A stretch of 55,784 nt of DNA from an uncultured Myxococcales bacterium (GTDB lineage: Bacteria; Myxococcota_A; UBA9042), in contig CAIYBN010000036.1 of the NCBI GenBank assembly GCA_903924465.1, positions 1-55,784 on the forward strand, read 5' to 3'. A program made the translations under genes and the position numbers. Shown here piece by piece: positions 20,301 through 27,815 of the stretch (position 1 is its first letter; the number at the start of each line of letters is the position of its first letter). The notes under the pieces are model-generated. The model made no database searches. It worked only from the letters and a program-made list of their open reading frames with translations, and was not told where the DNA came from.

Positions 20301-20372
20301 GGCTACGGCGGAACGCAACTCCTGCCGACCGATTCCGCATCGACAGCCGTTTGGTGTGTCCGGACGATGTAG
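17334..20372 (+). CDS. Cys-rich lipoprotein with two Lcl/DUF1566 domains
   Basis: A 1,012-residue protein. ATG 17334 (followed by a second ATG) comes after GGGGAG; the signal sequence ends in lipobox ATGC (FATGCGN). Domains in order are Cys cassettes (CDDGIACTVGETC), then repeated sandwich-like regions separated by Cys-rich hinges (VCGPDGCGGTCGDC, CGQTVCGTSCGSC), similar to bacterial pre-peptidase C-terminal domains. Next is a CGNGTCEAGENSSNCLQDC motif common in myxobacterial secreted proteins, and last two DUF1566/Lcl C-terminal domains, recognisable by TGLTWQRN...WRLPTRIELLSLID and TGLMWQKV...GWRLPGKKELESLVD, each ending CVR. It is probably surface exposed; the ligand is unknown. It is divergent from the propeller lipoprotein gene and may share its role. 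Confidence 0.85.
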   Translation: MMLGRMHAILCLGIACLFATGCGNAIGGTGLDIGLTGASDTSVFDILPVKYIAKACTADAQCDAYDDGNKCNGVWYCDKGFCHSKANSAVTCNDGYDTACNTNKCNPTTGVCDHVVAPEGGACDDGIACTVGETCRGGVCGGGAAKACTSGLACNEATGGCSPASGSCGSPFVISALPFAIDAETVQLTQSSDTCGVNAGNDPGFITGKTAVGEGYSHFYKVTAGAPFSALLIDSPDANLWDMYKSSGYDPVYGTGVHYYYCDPGSVFDPMPPPCPYDCPAAPYTKCAVPATLSQELHGAKSLVVSRRVSSAYPSYTLQVTCDANACGDAQCGFDPCGKLCGTCPTGSLCDQDRKCRPQGESCENPIPISAFPAELDGTVGNQSNYEFTTFCSATPAAQGFASEGDTTIFSIHTKVAGSYRFTARTTSSHGSAGLLWLADRCNGLDCLDAANALQQGNTQATSVSLATTLQANQEYRLFFAGSGDYHLSACQRACDGKVCGPDGCGGTCGDCAGSACAPDQKSCCSDLCGDKICGQTVCGTSCGSCPGTKVCGADQKSCVIAPGDTCATAFPVGALPFTGNAKTTDGEGDYSAVLCQFGGLWGKGSRDQVWAFTPQAAGDYAIGVTGDFDAAVYVVDTCAAVAPKCTPGTMQPASSPANPFIVTLPAGKVAYIVVDGIDNATPGASGKYSLTVTKQGGPVCGNGTCEAGENSSNCLQDCPIAPDAGSTDVAASDTTSGPTSLDFAAWPLPADAPPAYNYALDANTVTDQTTGLTWQRNVATPADRTTAVAYCDALSLGGQSDWRLPTRIELLSLIDTSNVFPVLSTTIFPGTPTGNASTSVWFWSVSTDVQDPGYGWGVDFALGLMKATAFTTTAQVRCVRAGKVPPSQHYTVNNTTVVDNATGLMWQKVPGTTAATQAAAITQCQTLSLGGFATGWRLPGKKELESLVDVSTFGPAVAANVFQVGNMTAFWSNAAPATYTGNAYQVFMGYGGTQLLPTDSASTAVWCVRTM

Positions 20373-20384
20373 TCCGACCTCGCG

Positions 20385-21590
20385 TCAATCCACAATCCTC
20401 ACGCAATCCGCCGCCCGCTTCGCCTTGGCGCGCGCTTCATCCGTTGTGGCCGCCAGCGCCAGCGCCACGCCCATCCGCCGGTGCTTGTGCGCGCGCGGCT
20501 TGCCGAAGATGCGCAGATCCGTGCCCGGCTCCGCGAGTGCTTGGGCCAAGCCAATGTAATGCGGTGATTCGACAACACGGTCGCCCAGAATGACCGCGGA
20601 CGCCGACGGCCCGTAGGTCCGCACGTCGGGAATCGGCAGATCCAGGATCGCACGCAGGTGCAGCTCGAACTCGCTCATGGATTGGCTAATCAGCGTCACC
20701 AGCCCGGTATCGTGCGGCCGCGGCGACACTTCCGAGAACACGACGCCGTCCGCCGCCAGGAAGAATTCCACGCCGAACAGCCCTGCCCCCGGGCCATTTT
20801 CGCCCTTGCACAACGCCGCTGTCACACGATCCGCCATGTCCTGCGCGGTCTTGAGCACATCCGCTGGCATCGCCGCGGGCATCCACGATTCTTGGTAGTC
20901 GCCACGCTCTTGCCTGTGGCCAATCGGGTCGCAGAAACGCACCTTGCCGTCGCGGGTCCGCACGGTCAGCAGGGTAATTTCCAGGTCGAACTGGATGAAT
21001 CCCTCGACAATCACACGCACCTGGTTCTTGGCCCGCGCGCCGGCCATCGCATAGTCCCACGCCACCTGCACATCTTCCGGCCGCCGCATCACGCTCTGGC
21101 CTTTGCCCGAGGACGACATGATCGGCTTGACCACGCACGGATAGCCCAGCTTGTCCGCCGCCGCGCGCAGTTCCTCCGCAGTCGTGGCGTACGCGTACGG
21201 CGCCGTACGCAGGCCCAGTTCCTTGGAGGCCAATTCGCGAATCATTTCACGGTTCATCGTGATCTGCGCGGCCTTGGCGGTCGGACTGACGCGGATGCCC
21301 TGCGCTTCAAATTCCGCCAGCACATGGGTGGCAATCGCCTCGATTTCCGGGATCAGCACGTCCGGCTTGGCCGCGGCAATCGCCGCCCGCAGCGCGTCCG
21401 CGTCGAGCATGGACACCACCACGCGCTCGTCCGCGACCTGCATGCCCGGCGCGCCATCGTAGCTGTCCGCGGCAATGACGTGCTGTCCCAGCCGCTGCGC
21501 CGCCAGCACCACTTCCTTGCCAAGCTCTCCCGATCCCAACAACATCAGCCGCTTGGGAAATACTGTCTGCGCACCTTGAAAACCTGTCAT
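20385..21590 (-). CDS. purT: Formate-dependent GAR formyltransferase PurT
   Basis: A 401-residue ATP-grasp enzyme that makes formylglycinamide ribonucleotide from GAR, formate and ATP, the third step of purine synthesis, without using formyl-folate. The N-terminus has the [12 protein letters not shown] nucleotide-fold loop. Later [14 protein letters not shown] (ATP-grasp), [16 protein letters not shown] and [16 protein letters not shown] are hallmarks of PurT. Its length matches the E. coli enzyme (392). ATG 21590 follows GGAGG. It is divergent from the small GMC partner gene, and its 3' end converges on the Cys-rich lipoprotein gene 12 bp away. It is cytoplasmic and probably constitutive. 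Confidence 0.97.
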   Translation of the reverse strand: MTGFQGAQTVFPKRLMLLGSGELGKEVVLAAQRLGQHVIAADSYDGAPGMQVADERVVVSMLDADALRAAIAAAKPDVLIPEIEAIATHVLAEFEAQGIRVSPTAKAAQITMNREMIRELASKELGLRTAPYAYATTAEELRAAADKLGYPCVVKPIMSSSGKGQSVMRRPEDVQVAWDYAMAGARAKNQVRVIVEGFIQFDLEITLLTVRTRDGKVRFCDPIGHRQERGDYQESWMPAAMPADVLKTAQDMADRVTAALCKGENGPGAGLFGVEFFLAADGVVFSEVSPRPHDTGLVTLISQSMSEFELHLRAILDLPIPDVRTYGPSASAVILGDRVVESPHYIGLAQALAEPGTDLRIFGKPRAHKHRRMGVALALAATTDEARAKAKRAADCVRIVD

Positions 21591-21737
21591 CGTAACCTCC
21601 GCGGCGGTCTTGTACGCGTAGAACGGCGGGACGCAAAGGGGCGCTCTGTGACGTGTCCGTGAAACTGCTGAACCGGTTGCAGCACCGACCTTGAATGTGC
21701 CAGCATCCTCGCGGTTTTGTGCCGATCTGGAGGTCCC

Positions 21738-22028
21738 GTGGAGTTGTTGTTCGTCGCCATTCTGCCCGGCTGGACCTTCGCCAAAGGCGGCGGCGTCGCG
21801 TTACCCGCGGACTTTCCGCGCCGGCTGATCTGGCGATTGCAACTGACGGTCGCGCTCTGCGACGTCTACGCCCTGCTCCGCTACGGCCGCCTCCTGCGCC
21901 TGTTGTCGCTGCAACGACGCCAGAAGCTTGTGGAATCGCTGGCGAGTCATCCGTGGCTGTGGATGCGTCAGAGCGTCGCGCTGGCCCGGGCAACGGCCTT
22001 GCTCACCTGCCACGGGAGGAAAGTTTGA
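21738..22028 (+). CDS. Small partner subunit of GMC oxidoreductase
   Basis: A 96-residue protein. GTG 21738 is preferred over TTG 21717 because GGAGG is 4 nt upstream. The sequence is helical with little charge at the start, then [20 protein letters not shown] and [18 protein letters not shown]. This pattern resembles the small (gluconate dehydrogenase subunit 3-like) domain that in some GMC oxidoreductases is a fused N-terminal segment or a separate subunit. Its stop TGA (22026) overlaps the TTG start (22025) of the flavoenzyme, so the two are translationally coupled and probably form one complex. There is no Tat or Sec signal, so it likely acts in the cytoplasm or relies on its partner. The identity rests on pattern and context only. 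Confidence 0.6.
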   Translation: MELLFVAILPGWTFAKGGGVALPADFPRRLIWRLQLTVALCDVYALLRYGRLLRLLSLQRRQKLVESLASHPWLWMRQSVALARATALLTCHGRKV

Positions 22029-23485
22029 ATCCGACCGCAGGCGCGTTGCTCGATGGCGCGCAGTACCACGTCAAAGAAGAAGCGGATTTTGTCATCGTCG
22101 GCGCCGGTGCGGCTGGCGCGACGATGGCGCGTTGGCTAACTGCTGCGGGACGTTCAGTCGTGGTTGTGGAAGAAGGCGCCCCGGCCAAAGCGGCAACGGG
22201 TGACGGTTTGGCGGCGCTCCGGGATCTGTACCGCGATGGCGGCACGACTTCCGCTCAGGGGCCCGATCCGCTGCTGCTGCTACAGGGCAAAACCGTCGGC
22301 GGTTCCAGTTTCGTCTCCGGCAGCGTGCACGCCGCGCTCCCGGAAGCGACGTGGCAAGCGTGGGCGGCGCGTGACCCCGTTTGGCGCCAACGGATACCGT
22401 GGCAGAAGCTGGAAGCGGCCCGCGACCGGATGGATCAGGAATTGGCGGTACAAAAGACGCCCCGTTCGCTCCTGACAGACGACGCCGACGCGTTGACCCG
22501 CGCGATGCCCGGCCAGGCGATGCCAACCTGGCGCGGCGCACCGGGTTGCGTGGGCAACGGCCGCTGCTTTCAGGGCTGTCCCAAGGCGGGCAAATCCAGC
22601 GCAAATGTGACCCTGCTGCCCTTGGCGATGCAACGCGGCGCGCGGATTCACAGCCGATGCGCCATAGAAACCATTGAATTTCAAGGCACACGCGCCATCG
22701 GCGTGCGCGGCCATTTCGCCAACGGCTACCGCTTCGAAGCGCGTGCCCACGTGGCGGTCATCCTCGCTGCGGGCGCCGTGCAAACGCCGGGCCTGCTGTT
22801 GCGCAATGGCATCAAGGACGTCGGCAACGGTTGGACGTGTCATCCCACCCTGGTGGTCAGCGGCCTCTGGAACAAGACGGTGGGCGCGGTCGGCGCAACG
22901 CAAGGCGTGGATGTGCAAGCGGCGCAGGCGCATGGCATCGACATCGAGACGCTTCGTCTGCCGCCCGCTTGGCGTCGGATGACCGTGCCAGGCTTTGGCG
23001 GCAAGCTGGCGGAACGGCTCGACCAACTCGAGCACATGGTGACGTGGCAAGTCCGTCTCCGGCCCGAGGCCACGGGGCGTGTGCGGTGGGCCAAACTCAC
23101 CCGCCGTCCGCGGGTGGAATTCGCCTTGACGACCGCAGATCGCTACGCGCTATCTCGCGGTATCGCGCTTGCGGCTGAAGGCATGTTGCGCGCGGGTGCG
23201 CTGGCGGTGTGGCCGCAGGTGGCTGGCTGGAATGACGAGATCAGTTCGCTCAAGCAGGTGCACGAGATGGCAAATCGCCCGATCCAGCCTGGCGCGCTGA
23301 ATCTCGTGGCGAGCCATTTGTTCGGCGGCGTCTCCACGGACACGCGTGGTCAAGTCCTGGGCCTGGAGCGGCTCGTCGTCGCCGACGCGGCTGCGTTGCC
23401 GGGGGCTCCGGGCGTGCCGCCCTTGTCCCTGATCCATGCCGCGGCGACGGTCCTGGCGCACTATTGGTCTGAAATCAAGGCATAG
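22025..23485 (+). CDS. GMC-family flavin oxidoreductase
   Basis: A 486-residue FAD-dependent oxidoreductase. TTG 22025 is chosen: GGAGG lies 5 nt upstream and it overlaps the stop of the preceding gene. The FAD-binding loop is FVIVGAGAAGATMARWL (about residues 21-37), with an acidic end of the second strand (VVVVEEG) and GKTVGGSSFVSGSVH for flavin contacts. A Cys segment GNGRCFQGCPKAGKSS is typical of the branch that oxidises sterols, terpenes or alcohols rather than choline. The C-terminal VVADAAALPG and PPLSLIHAAATVLAHYW match the conserved GMC C-terminal box. Substrate unknown. The 3' end stops 2 bp before the convergent lipoprotein gene. Confidence 0.85.
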   Translation: MNPTAGALLDGAQYHVKEEADFVIVGAGAAGATMARWLTAAGRSVVVVEEGAPAKAATGDGLAALRDLYRDGGTTSAQGPDPLLLLQGKTVGGSSFVSGSVHAALPEATWQAWAARDPVWRQRIPWQKLEAARDRMDQELAVQKTPRSLLTDDADALTRAMPGQAMPTWRGAPGCVGNGRCFQGCPKAGKSSANVTLLPLAMQRGARIHSRCAIETIEFQGTRAIGVRGHFANGYRFEARAHVAVILAAGAVQTPGLLLRNGIKDVGNGWTCHPTLVVSGLWNKTVGAVGATQGVDVQAAQAHGIDIETLRLPPAWRRMTVPGFGGKLAERLDQLEHMVTWQVRLRPEATGRVRWAKLTRRPRVEFALTTADRYALSRGIALAAEGMLRAGALAVWPQVAGWNDEISSLKQVHEMANRPIQPGALNLVASHLFGGVSTDTRGQVLGLERLVVADAAALPGAPGVPPLSLIHAAATVLAHYWSEIKA

Positions 23486-23487
23486 CG

Positions 23488-24630
23488 CTACTGGCAGACG
23501 CCGCCGTTGCAGCTCTGGCCATTGCCACACGCCGCTCCGTCGCTCAACACCGTGAAAACGCAGCCTGAATTCGGGTTGCACTTGTCTGCGGTGCAAGGAT
23601 TGCCATCGTCGCACGGCTTCTGCGCGCCGACGCAGCCATCCGCCGTGCAGGACGCGTTCACCACGCACGCAGATCCGGGATCGCACGCGGAGCCGTCGAC
23701 GATCGCCTTGTGCTGGCAAACGGCGGAGGCACCGTCGCACGTGTCGCTGGTGCACGCGTCGCCGTCGTTGCAGTCCTTGACGGTGCCGATGCAAACACCG
23801 CCTACGCACAGGTCATTTTGGGTGCAGGTGTCGCCGTCGTTGCACGGGCCGTCTACTTGCGTGTGCAGGCACCCCAGTTTCTTGTCGCAGGTGTCCGTAG
23901 TGCAGCTATCTCCGTCATCGCAGACGACCGGTTGGCTCTCGCACAGACCGAACTTGCAAATGCCGCCGGTGGTGCAGGCGTCCCCGTCTTCGCACGGGGC
24001 GAGTTGCATCGACGTGTACTGACAGCCATTCGTGCCGCAGACATCGTTGGTGCATGGATTGCCATCGTCGCATTCGGTCTGGCTGGCGACCTTGCAGACG
24101 CCGGTTTGACACTTCCACGTCGCGCACGCATCGCCGCCCTTGCAGATGGACGTGTTGAAGGTGACCTGACAGCCGGTCTTCTGATCGCAGTAGTCGTTCG
24201 TGCAGGCATTGCCGTCGGAGCATTGCACGATCGTGCCTTTGCACAGCCCCAGCGCGGTGCACGCGTCGCCGGTCGTGCATGCGTCGCCATCTGAGCACGC
24301 GCTGCCAATGGCGTGCGGTGTGCCGACGCACTGGCCCAGGATGCAAGCGAGGTCCAGGCACGGCCCGCCGTACGCGCAGTCGCCCGCAACGTTGCACTGA
24401 ATCACTGGCTGAACGTCGACAGAGTCCATGGGCGCTGCGTCATCGGTGCCGACGTCCACCTGCGCGTCTTCCACGGCGTCGGCGAAAACGCCCGTATCGC
24501 GGTAGTCGGGCGAAAGCGTCCCGTCGTCACACGCCGAAAGCCACGCAACTGCGCACAGCAGCTTGGCAAACGCATGAACCGCGTGGGGCTTCTTGTCGGC
24601 AAATCGCGAGGATTCAGCTGGGGTGTTCAT
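23488..24630 (-). CDS. Cys-rich lipoprotein (C-x-DG cassettes)
   Basis: A 380-residue exported protein with lipobox LSAC (residues 31-34), then an acidic stretch (about residues 35-75), then about a dozen Cys cassettes of the type CSDGDACTTGDACTALGLCKG. The end is almost identical in style to the last residues of the propeller lipoprotein (GQSCNGGVCQ). It is therefore a free-standing version of the cassette region found in that protein. ATG 24630 has no strong ribosome site, but no better start precedes the signal. The cassettes presumably form disulfide-linked knots or bind metal. Function unknown. Confidence 0.8.
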   Translation of the reverse strand: MNTPAESSRFADKKPHAVHAFAKLLCAVAWLSACDDGTLSPDYRDTGVFADAVEDAQVDVGTDDAAPMDSVDVQPVIQCNVAGDCAYGGPCLDLACILGQCVGTPHAIGSACSDGDACTTGDACTALGLCKGTIVQCSDGNACTNDYCDQKTGCQVTFNTSICKGGDACATWKCQTGVCKVASQTECDDGNPCTNDVCGTNGCQYTSMQLAPCEDGDACTTGGICKFGLCESQPVVCDDGDSCTTDTCDKKLGCLHTQVDGPCNDGDTCTQNDLCVGGVCIGTVKDCNDGDACTSDTCDGASAVCQHKAIVDGSACDPGSACVVNASCTADGCVGAQKPCDDGNPCTADKCNPNSGCVFTVLSDGAACGNGQSCNGGVCQ

Positions 24631-24696
24631 CTGGCTATCGTACCCGACGACAGCGTCGGCTGTCGATCACTCAGTTGTCGCGAAGCCGCGAAAAGG

Positions 24697-25584
24697 TCAG
24701 GCCAAGCGATGCAAAAACCACGCAGCGACGTACTGCCAAAGGGGCTCGGCGGTCAAGTCGGTGGCCATCCCCATGTGGCCAGGCACGATCCCTGCCAAAG
24801 CTTTGATCTCGCATTGTTTACCCAGAACCAACAACTGACGATTGGGCAGCGAATCCGTAAACGCGACGCCCTCCGCCGGACGCGTGAAGACGCGATCCCC
24901 GTCGCTGAAAACGCAGAGAATCGGCGTCGTGATGCGCGGCAAACCGGCCAAGTAGTCCACTCCTGTCCTCGACTGCCAGGCAGTCGCTGCCATGCGGGTC
25001 AGATCCCGCCAATAATCCAGCGCTTCGTCGTGGTTTCCCATGCGCATCCGCCGGGCAGGCAGCCGGCCGTTGCGTTCCGCCGCCAGCCGGGAGGCCCGCA
25101 TCATGCAGGACTTCAACAGCCAGATCGCAGGGTTGCGTTCAAATCGCCGGTTCCACGCATTGACCGCGAGCGCAACGAAAGCATCAGGCTGCCGCTCCGG
25201 ATGCTGCCCGAACCAGGCCAGCGAGGTGTGGCCAAACAGGCTGTGACTCAGCCAAAAGATCGGCAGCCCTGGTGCCAGTTGATCCGCCAGGTCGCGCCAC
25301 ACTTCGGTATCGGCGACGAGTTGATCGTAGCTCCAATTCCCGCCATCCTCGGCGCGCGGCCCGCTCTTGCCGTGACCGCGCAAGTCCGCCACCAGCACGC
25401 GCAAACCCGCGCGCGCGAGCGTCCCCGCGAGACTCGGTCGGTCCGGTCGCCAGAACGTACGACCGTCGACCATCATCGCATGACCGGCCACCACGAGCGC
25501 GCGCGCCGGCGTGTCCGGTTCAATGTCCAGCGCCCGGAGCTTCCAGCCGTCCGGGGTCGTCACTTCTCGCTGGGTCACTTGCAT
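24697..25584 (-). CDS. Alpha/beta hydrolase
   Basis: A 295-residue cytoplasmic hydrolase. ATG 25584 is chosen over longer frames because GGAGG is 5 nt upstream. The early fold markers are ALVVAGHAMMVDGRTFWRP and VLVADLRGHGKSGP (strand-turn after the oxyanion loop). The nucleophile elbow reads LSHSLFGH instead of the usual GHSMGG, so the flanking glycines differ. The late FSDGDRVFT holds the acid and PGHMG probably the catalytic His. The substrate could be an ester or a fatty acyl compound. It is divergent from the threonine-dehydrogenase-like gene and separated from it by 118 bp. Confidence 0.75.
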   Translation of the reverse strand: MQVTQREVTTPDGWKLRALDIEPDTPARALVVAGHAMMVDGRTFWRPDRPSLAGTLARAGLRVLVADLRGHGKSGPRAEDGGNWSYDQLVADTEVWRDLADQLAPGLPIFWLSHSLFGHTSLAWFGQHPERQPDAFVALAVNAWNRRFERNPAIWLLKSCMMRASRLAAERNGRLPARRMRMGNHDEALDYWRDLTRMAATAWQSRTGVDYLAGLPRITTPILCVFSDGDRVFTRPAEGVAFTDSLPNRQLLVLGKQCEIKALAGIVPGHMGMATDLTAEPLWQYVAAWFLHRLA

Positions 25585-25702
25585 CACGCCTCCGCGCGGC
25601 TTGCTACCGCGGTCTGGTCCTGCCGTCAACGTCCGGCCCCTTCCGAAAGGCCGCAGATCGTGCTTCACTGCCGCCCGCGAGAACCGCCGCAAGGAGCCTG
25701 CC

Positions 25703-26830
25703 ATGTCCACCGCCCATGCCAAACCCATCGTTCCCGGTCAGACACCGCCTGCCGCGATGAATGCTGTTGTTGTTCCAGAATTCGGCCGTTGGGAGTACCG
25801 CACGGACGTTCCGGTTCCCGAGCCGAAGGCCCACGAAATCCGCATCGCCGTCGCAGCCTGTGGCATCTGCGGCACGGACGTGCACATCGCCAAAGGCGAT
25901 GCTTCGCTGAAGTCCATGCTCAAGCCGCCATTTGTGCAAGGTCATGAATTTTGTGGCTATATTGACAAGCTGGGCGCCGACGTCCAAGGGTTTGCGATTG
26001 GGCAGTTTGCTTCGGCGGAAATGCATGAAATCTGCGGCACTTGCCCCGCCTGTCTGGCCGGCAAGAAGCACGCTTGCGCCAAGACGCGCTATCGCGGTTT
26101 GGACACCGACGGCTCCTTCGCCGACTACGTGTGCGTCAGCGCCAGCAACGTCATCGTCTTGCCGGCCAAAGTGCCCGTCAAGCTTGCAGCTTTCCTCGAT
26201 CCGCTGGGCAACGCAGTGCACACGGCCTGCAAAGTGCCGGTCAAGGACAAGAAGGTGCTCGTCGCCGGCTACGGTGCCATCGGCGCGATGGTCGTGGAAA
26301 TCGTCGCTTTTTTGGGCGCGAAGGAAATTCACGTCACCGACGTGAAGGGCAAGGCACTGCGAAAAGCGGAAGAACGCGCTGCTGCAGCCGGGTTTGGCAA
26401 CCGCCTCATCACCCATCGCGTGCTGAATGAGCACCGAAATAGCCTTGCTGAATACATTTTGTCGATCACCGGCGGCGGCGTCGACGTCGCCATGGAGATC
26501 AGCGGTCACCCGGACGCGATCAACGACGCCATCCGCTACACGCGGGCCGGTGGCGACGTCGTGCTCTTGGGCTTGCCGACGGATTCCGCAGTCACCCTGC
26601 AAGATTTTGGCAAGAACATCATCTTCCGCGGTCTGACCCTGCACGCCGTGATTGGCCGTGAAATGTTCGCAACGTGGGACAAGATGCTGGAGTTGATCGA
26701 GGCCGGGCTGGACACGTCCTGGCTGGTGACCAGCGAACTGCCGCTGTCGAAGATTGGCGAGGGTTATCAGCGGATTGCGGCGGGCACCGAGCAGAAGGTC
26801 GTGCTGTACCCGTCCTGGGATCGCCGCTGA
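25703..26830 (+). CDS. tdh: L-threonine 3-dehydrogenase-like enzyme
   Basis: A 375-residue zinc alcohol dehydrogenase of the medium-chain type. ATG 25703 follows AAGGAG by 7 nt. The catalytic pattern matches E. coli Tdh: C56, T58 and H61, then H81 and E82 (spacing as C38, T40, H43, H63, E64). The structural zinc set is C111, C114, C117 and C125. DPLGNAVHTA is a marker of threonine dehydrogenases, and GYGAIGAMVVE is the NAD-binding loop. The N-terminus is about 18 residues longer than in E. coli. The expected reaction is oxidation of L-threonine to 2-amino-3-ketobutyrate, although related polyol dehydrogenases share the fold. No Kbl ligase is adjacent. Confidence 0.75.
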   Translation: MSTAHAKPIVPGQTPPAAMNAVVVPEFGRWEYRTDVPVPEPKAHEIRIAVAACGICGTDVHIAKGDASLKSMLKPPFVQGHEFCGYIDKLGADVQGFAIGQFASAEMHEICGTCPACLAGKKHACAKTRYRGLDTDGSFADYVCVSASNVIVLPAKVPVKLAAFLDPLGNAVHTACKVPVKDKKVLVAGYGAIGAMVVEIVAFLGAKEIHVTDVKGKALRKAEERAAAAGFGNRLITHRVLNEHRNSLAEYILSITGGGVDVAMEISGHPDAINDAIRYTRAGGDVVLLGLPTDSAVTLQDFGKNIIFRGLTLHAVIGREMFATWDKMLELIEAGLDTSWLVTSELPLSKIGEGYQRIAAGTEQKVVLYPSWDRR

Positions 26831-26839
26831 TCGGCTCAC

Positions 26840-27748
26840 TCACAAAGTCCGGGCGCAGCGAAAGCCGATGAATTCCACCTGGTTGCTCGGTCCATACGCA
26901 TTGCGAAACGCCGCACGCGCCTCGATTTCCGGCAAACGATAGGCGCCACCGCGAAAGACGCGGTTCTCGCCACTCGCCGGTCCAGTCGGATCTGTTACCG
27001 CGCCCGTCGGATAGTCGCCCTGCCAGTCGTGCACCCACTCGTGCGCGTTGCCCAGCATGTCATACAGCCCCCACGGATTGACCTTTTTGCCTTTCACCGG
27101 CTGCGGCTGTAGCTGCGTGTTCGTGTCAATCCAGGCAATTTCCGTGCTCGCGCCGTACCGCGGCGTTGTCGTCCCCGCGCGCGCCGCGTACTCCCATTCG
27201 CTCTCCGTCGGCAGCCGATAGCCGCGACACGTGAGCCCCAGGAACTGCACGTTCTTGTCCTGACCTTCGTAGCAGACCGGCAATTTCTTCAGACGCGACA
27301 AGGCGTTGCAATAGCCTGTCGCCTGGAACCAGGACACGTTCAACACGGGGCAATCGGGGCAAACCTTGGGCTGAACCGGCACATTGCCGTTCATCACGCT
27401 CTTGAACGATTGCTGCGTCGTTTCCGTCACCTGCAGTTCAAACGGCCGCGAGATCGTCACTTCGTGCTGGGGCGCGTCGTTCCAGGCGCCCTGCTCCAAT
27501 TCGGCCGCTGTCGCGCCCATCAGGAACTTCCCGGCTGGAATGATCACAAACCCGTCGGTCCGGTCTCCCGACGTCGCCGCAACCGCCTGCTGCTGCGCGA
27601 CCTGTGCTGGCGTCGGGCCCTGCGGCTTCTCGACTGCGGGCGCCACGATCACGTCTGGAGGCACCGGCGCAACCGGCGGCGGTGGCGGTTTTTGGCACCC
27701 AAACACCGTGATCAGCAGCAGCCATGGCCATTTCTGGAGCGTTTGCAC
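26840..27748 (-). CDS. Sulfatase-modifying-factor-fold lipoprotein
   Basis: A 302-residue protein with an FGE/SUMF1-like domain. GTG 27748 is preferred (GGAG 6 nt upstream); ATG 27760 adds four residues but has no ribosome site. The signal ends in VFGC, followed by a proline-rich linker. The domain runs from FVIIPAGKFLMGATAAE through VTETTQQSF, LNVSWFQATGYCNALS, YRLPTESEWEYAARAGT, YDMLGNAHEWVHDW and RVFRGGAYRLPE to GFRCARTL. The paired active-site Cys of true formylglycine-generating enzymes is not at the expected position near RAAFRNA, so formylglycine formation is unlikely. It is more likely a ligand-binding or structural domain. It converges on tdh and is divergent from the PI-PLC-like gene. 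Confidence 0.8.
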   Translation of the reverse strand: MQTLQKWPWLLLITVFGCQKPPPPPVAPVPPDVIVAPAVEKPQGPTPAQVAQQQAVAATSGDRTDGFVIIPAGKFLMGATAAELEQGAWNDAPQHEVTISRPFELQVTETTQQSFKSVMNGNVPVQPKVCPDCPVLNVSWFQATGYCNALSRLKKLPVCYEGQDKNVQFLGLTCRGYRLPTESEWEYAARAGTTTPRYGASTEIAWIDTNTQLQPQPVKGKKVNPWGLYDMLGNAHEWVHDWQGDYPTGAVTDPTGPASGENRVFRGGAYRLPEIEARAAFRNAYGPSNQVEFIGFRCARTL

Positions 27749-27815
27749 ATCAATCTCCATGACAGTCGGATGACGGTTCTGTAGCATTCCCGCGACGGGA
27801 TGGTCGGGGGACAGG

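Noticed and set aside
26840..27748. Formylglycine-generating enzyme
   Set aside because: The domain fold matches, but the catalytic Cys pair is not where expected and no sulfatase gene is present, so the specific function was not assigned.
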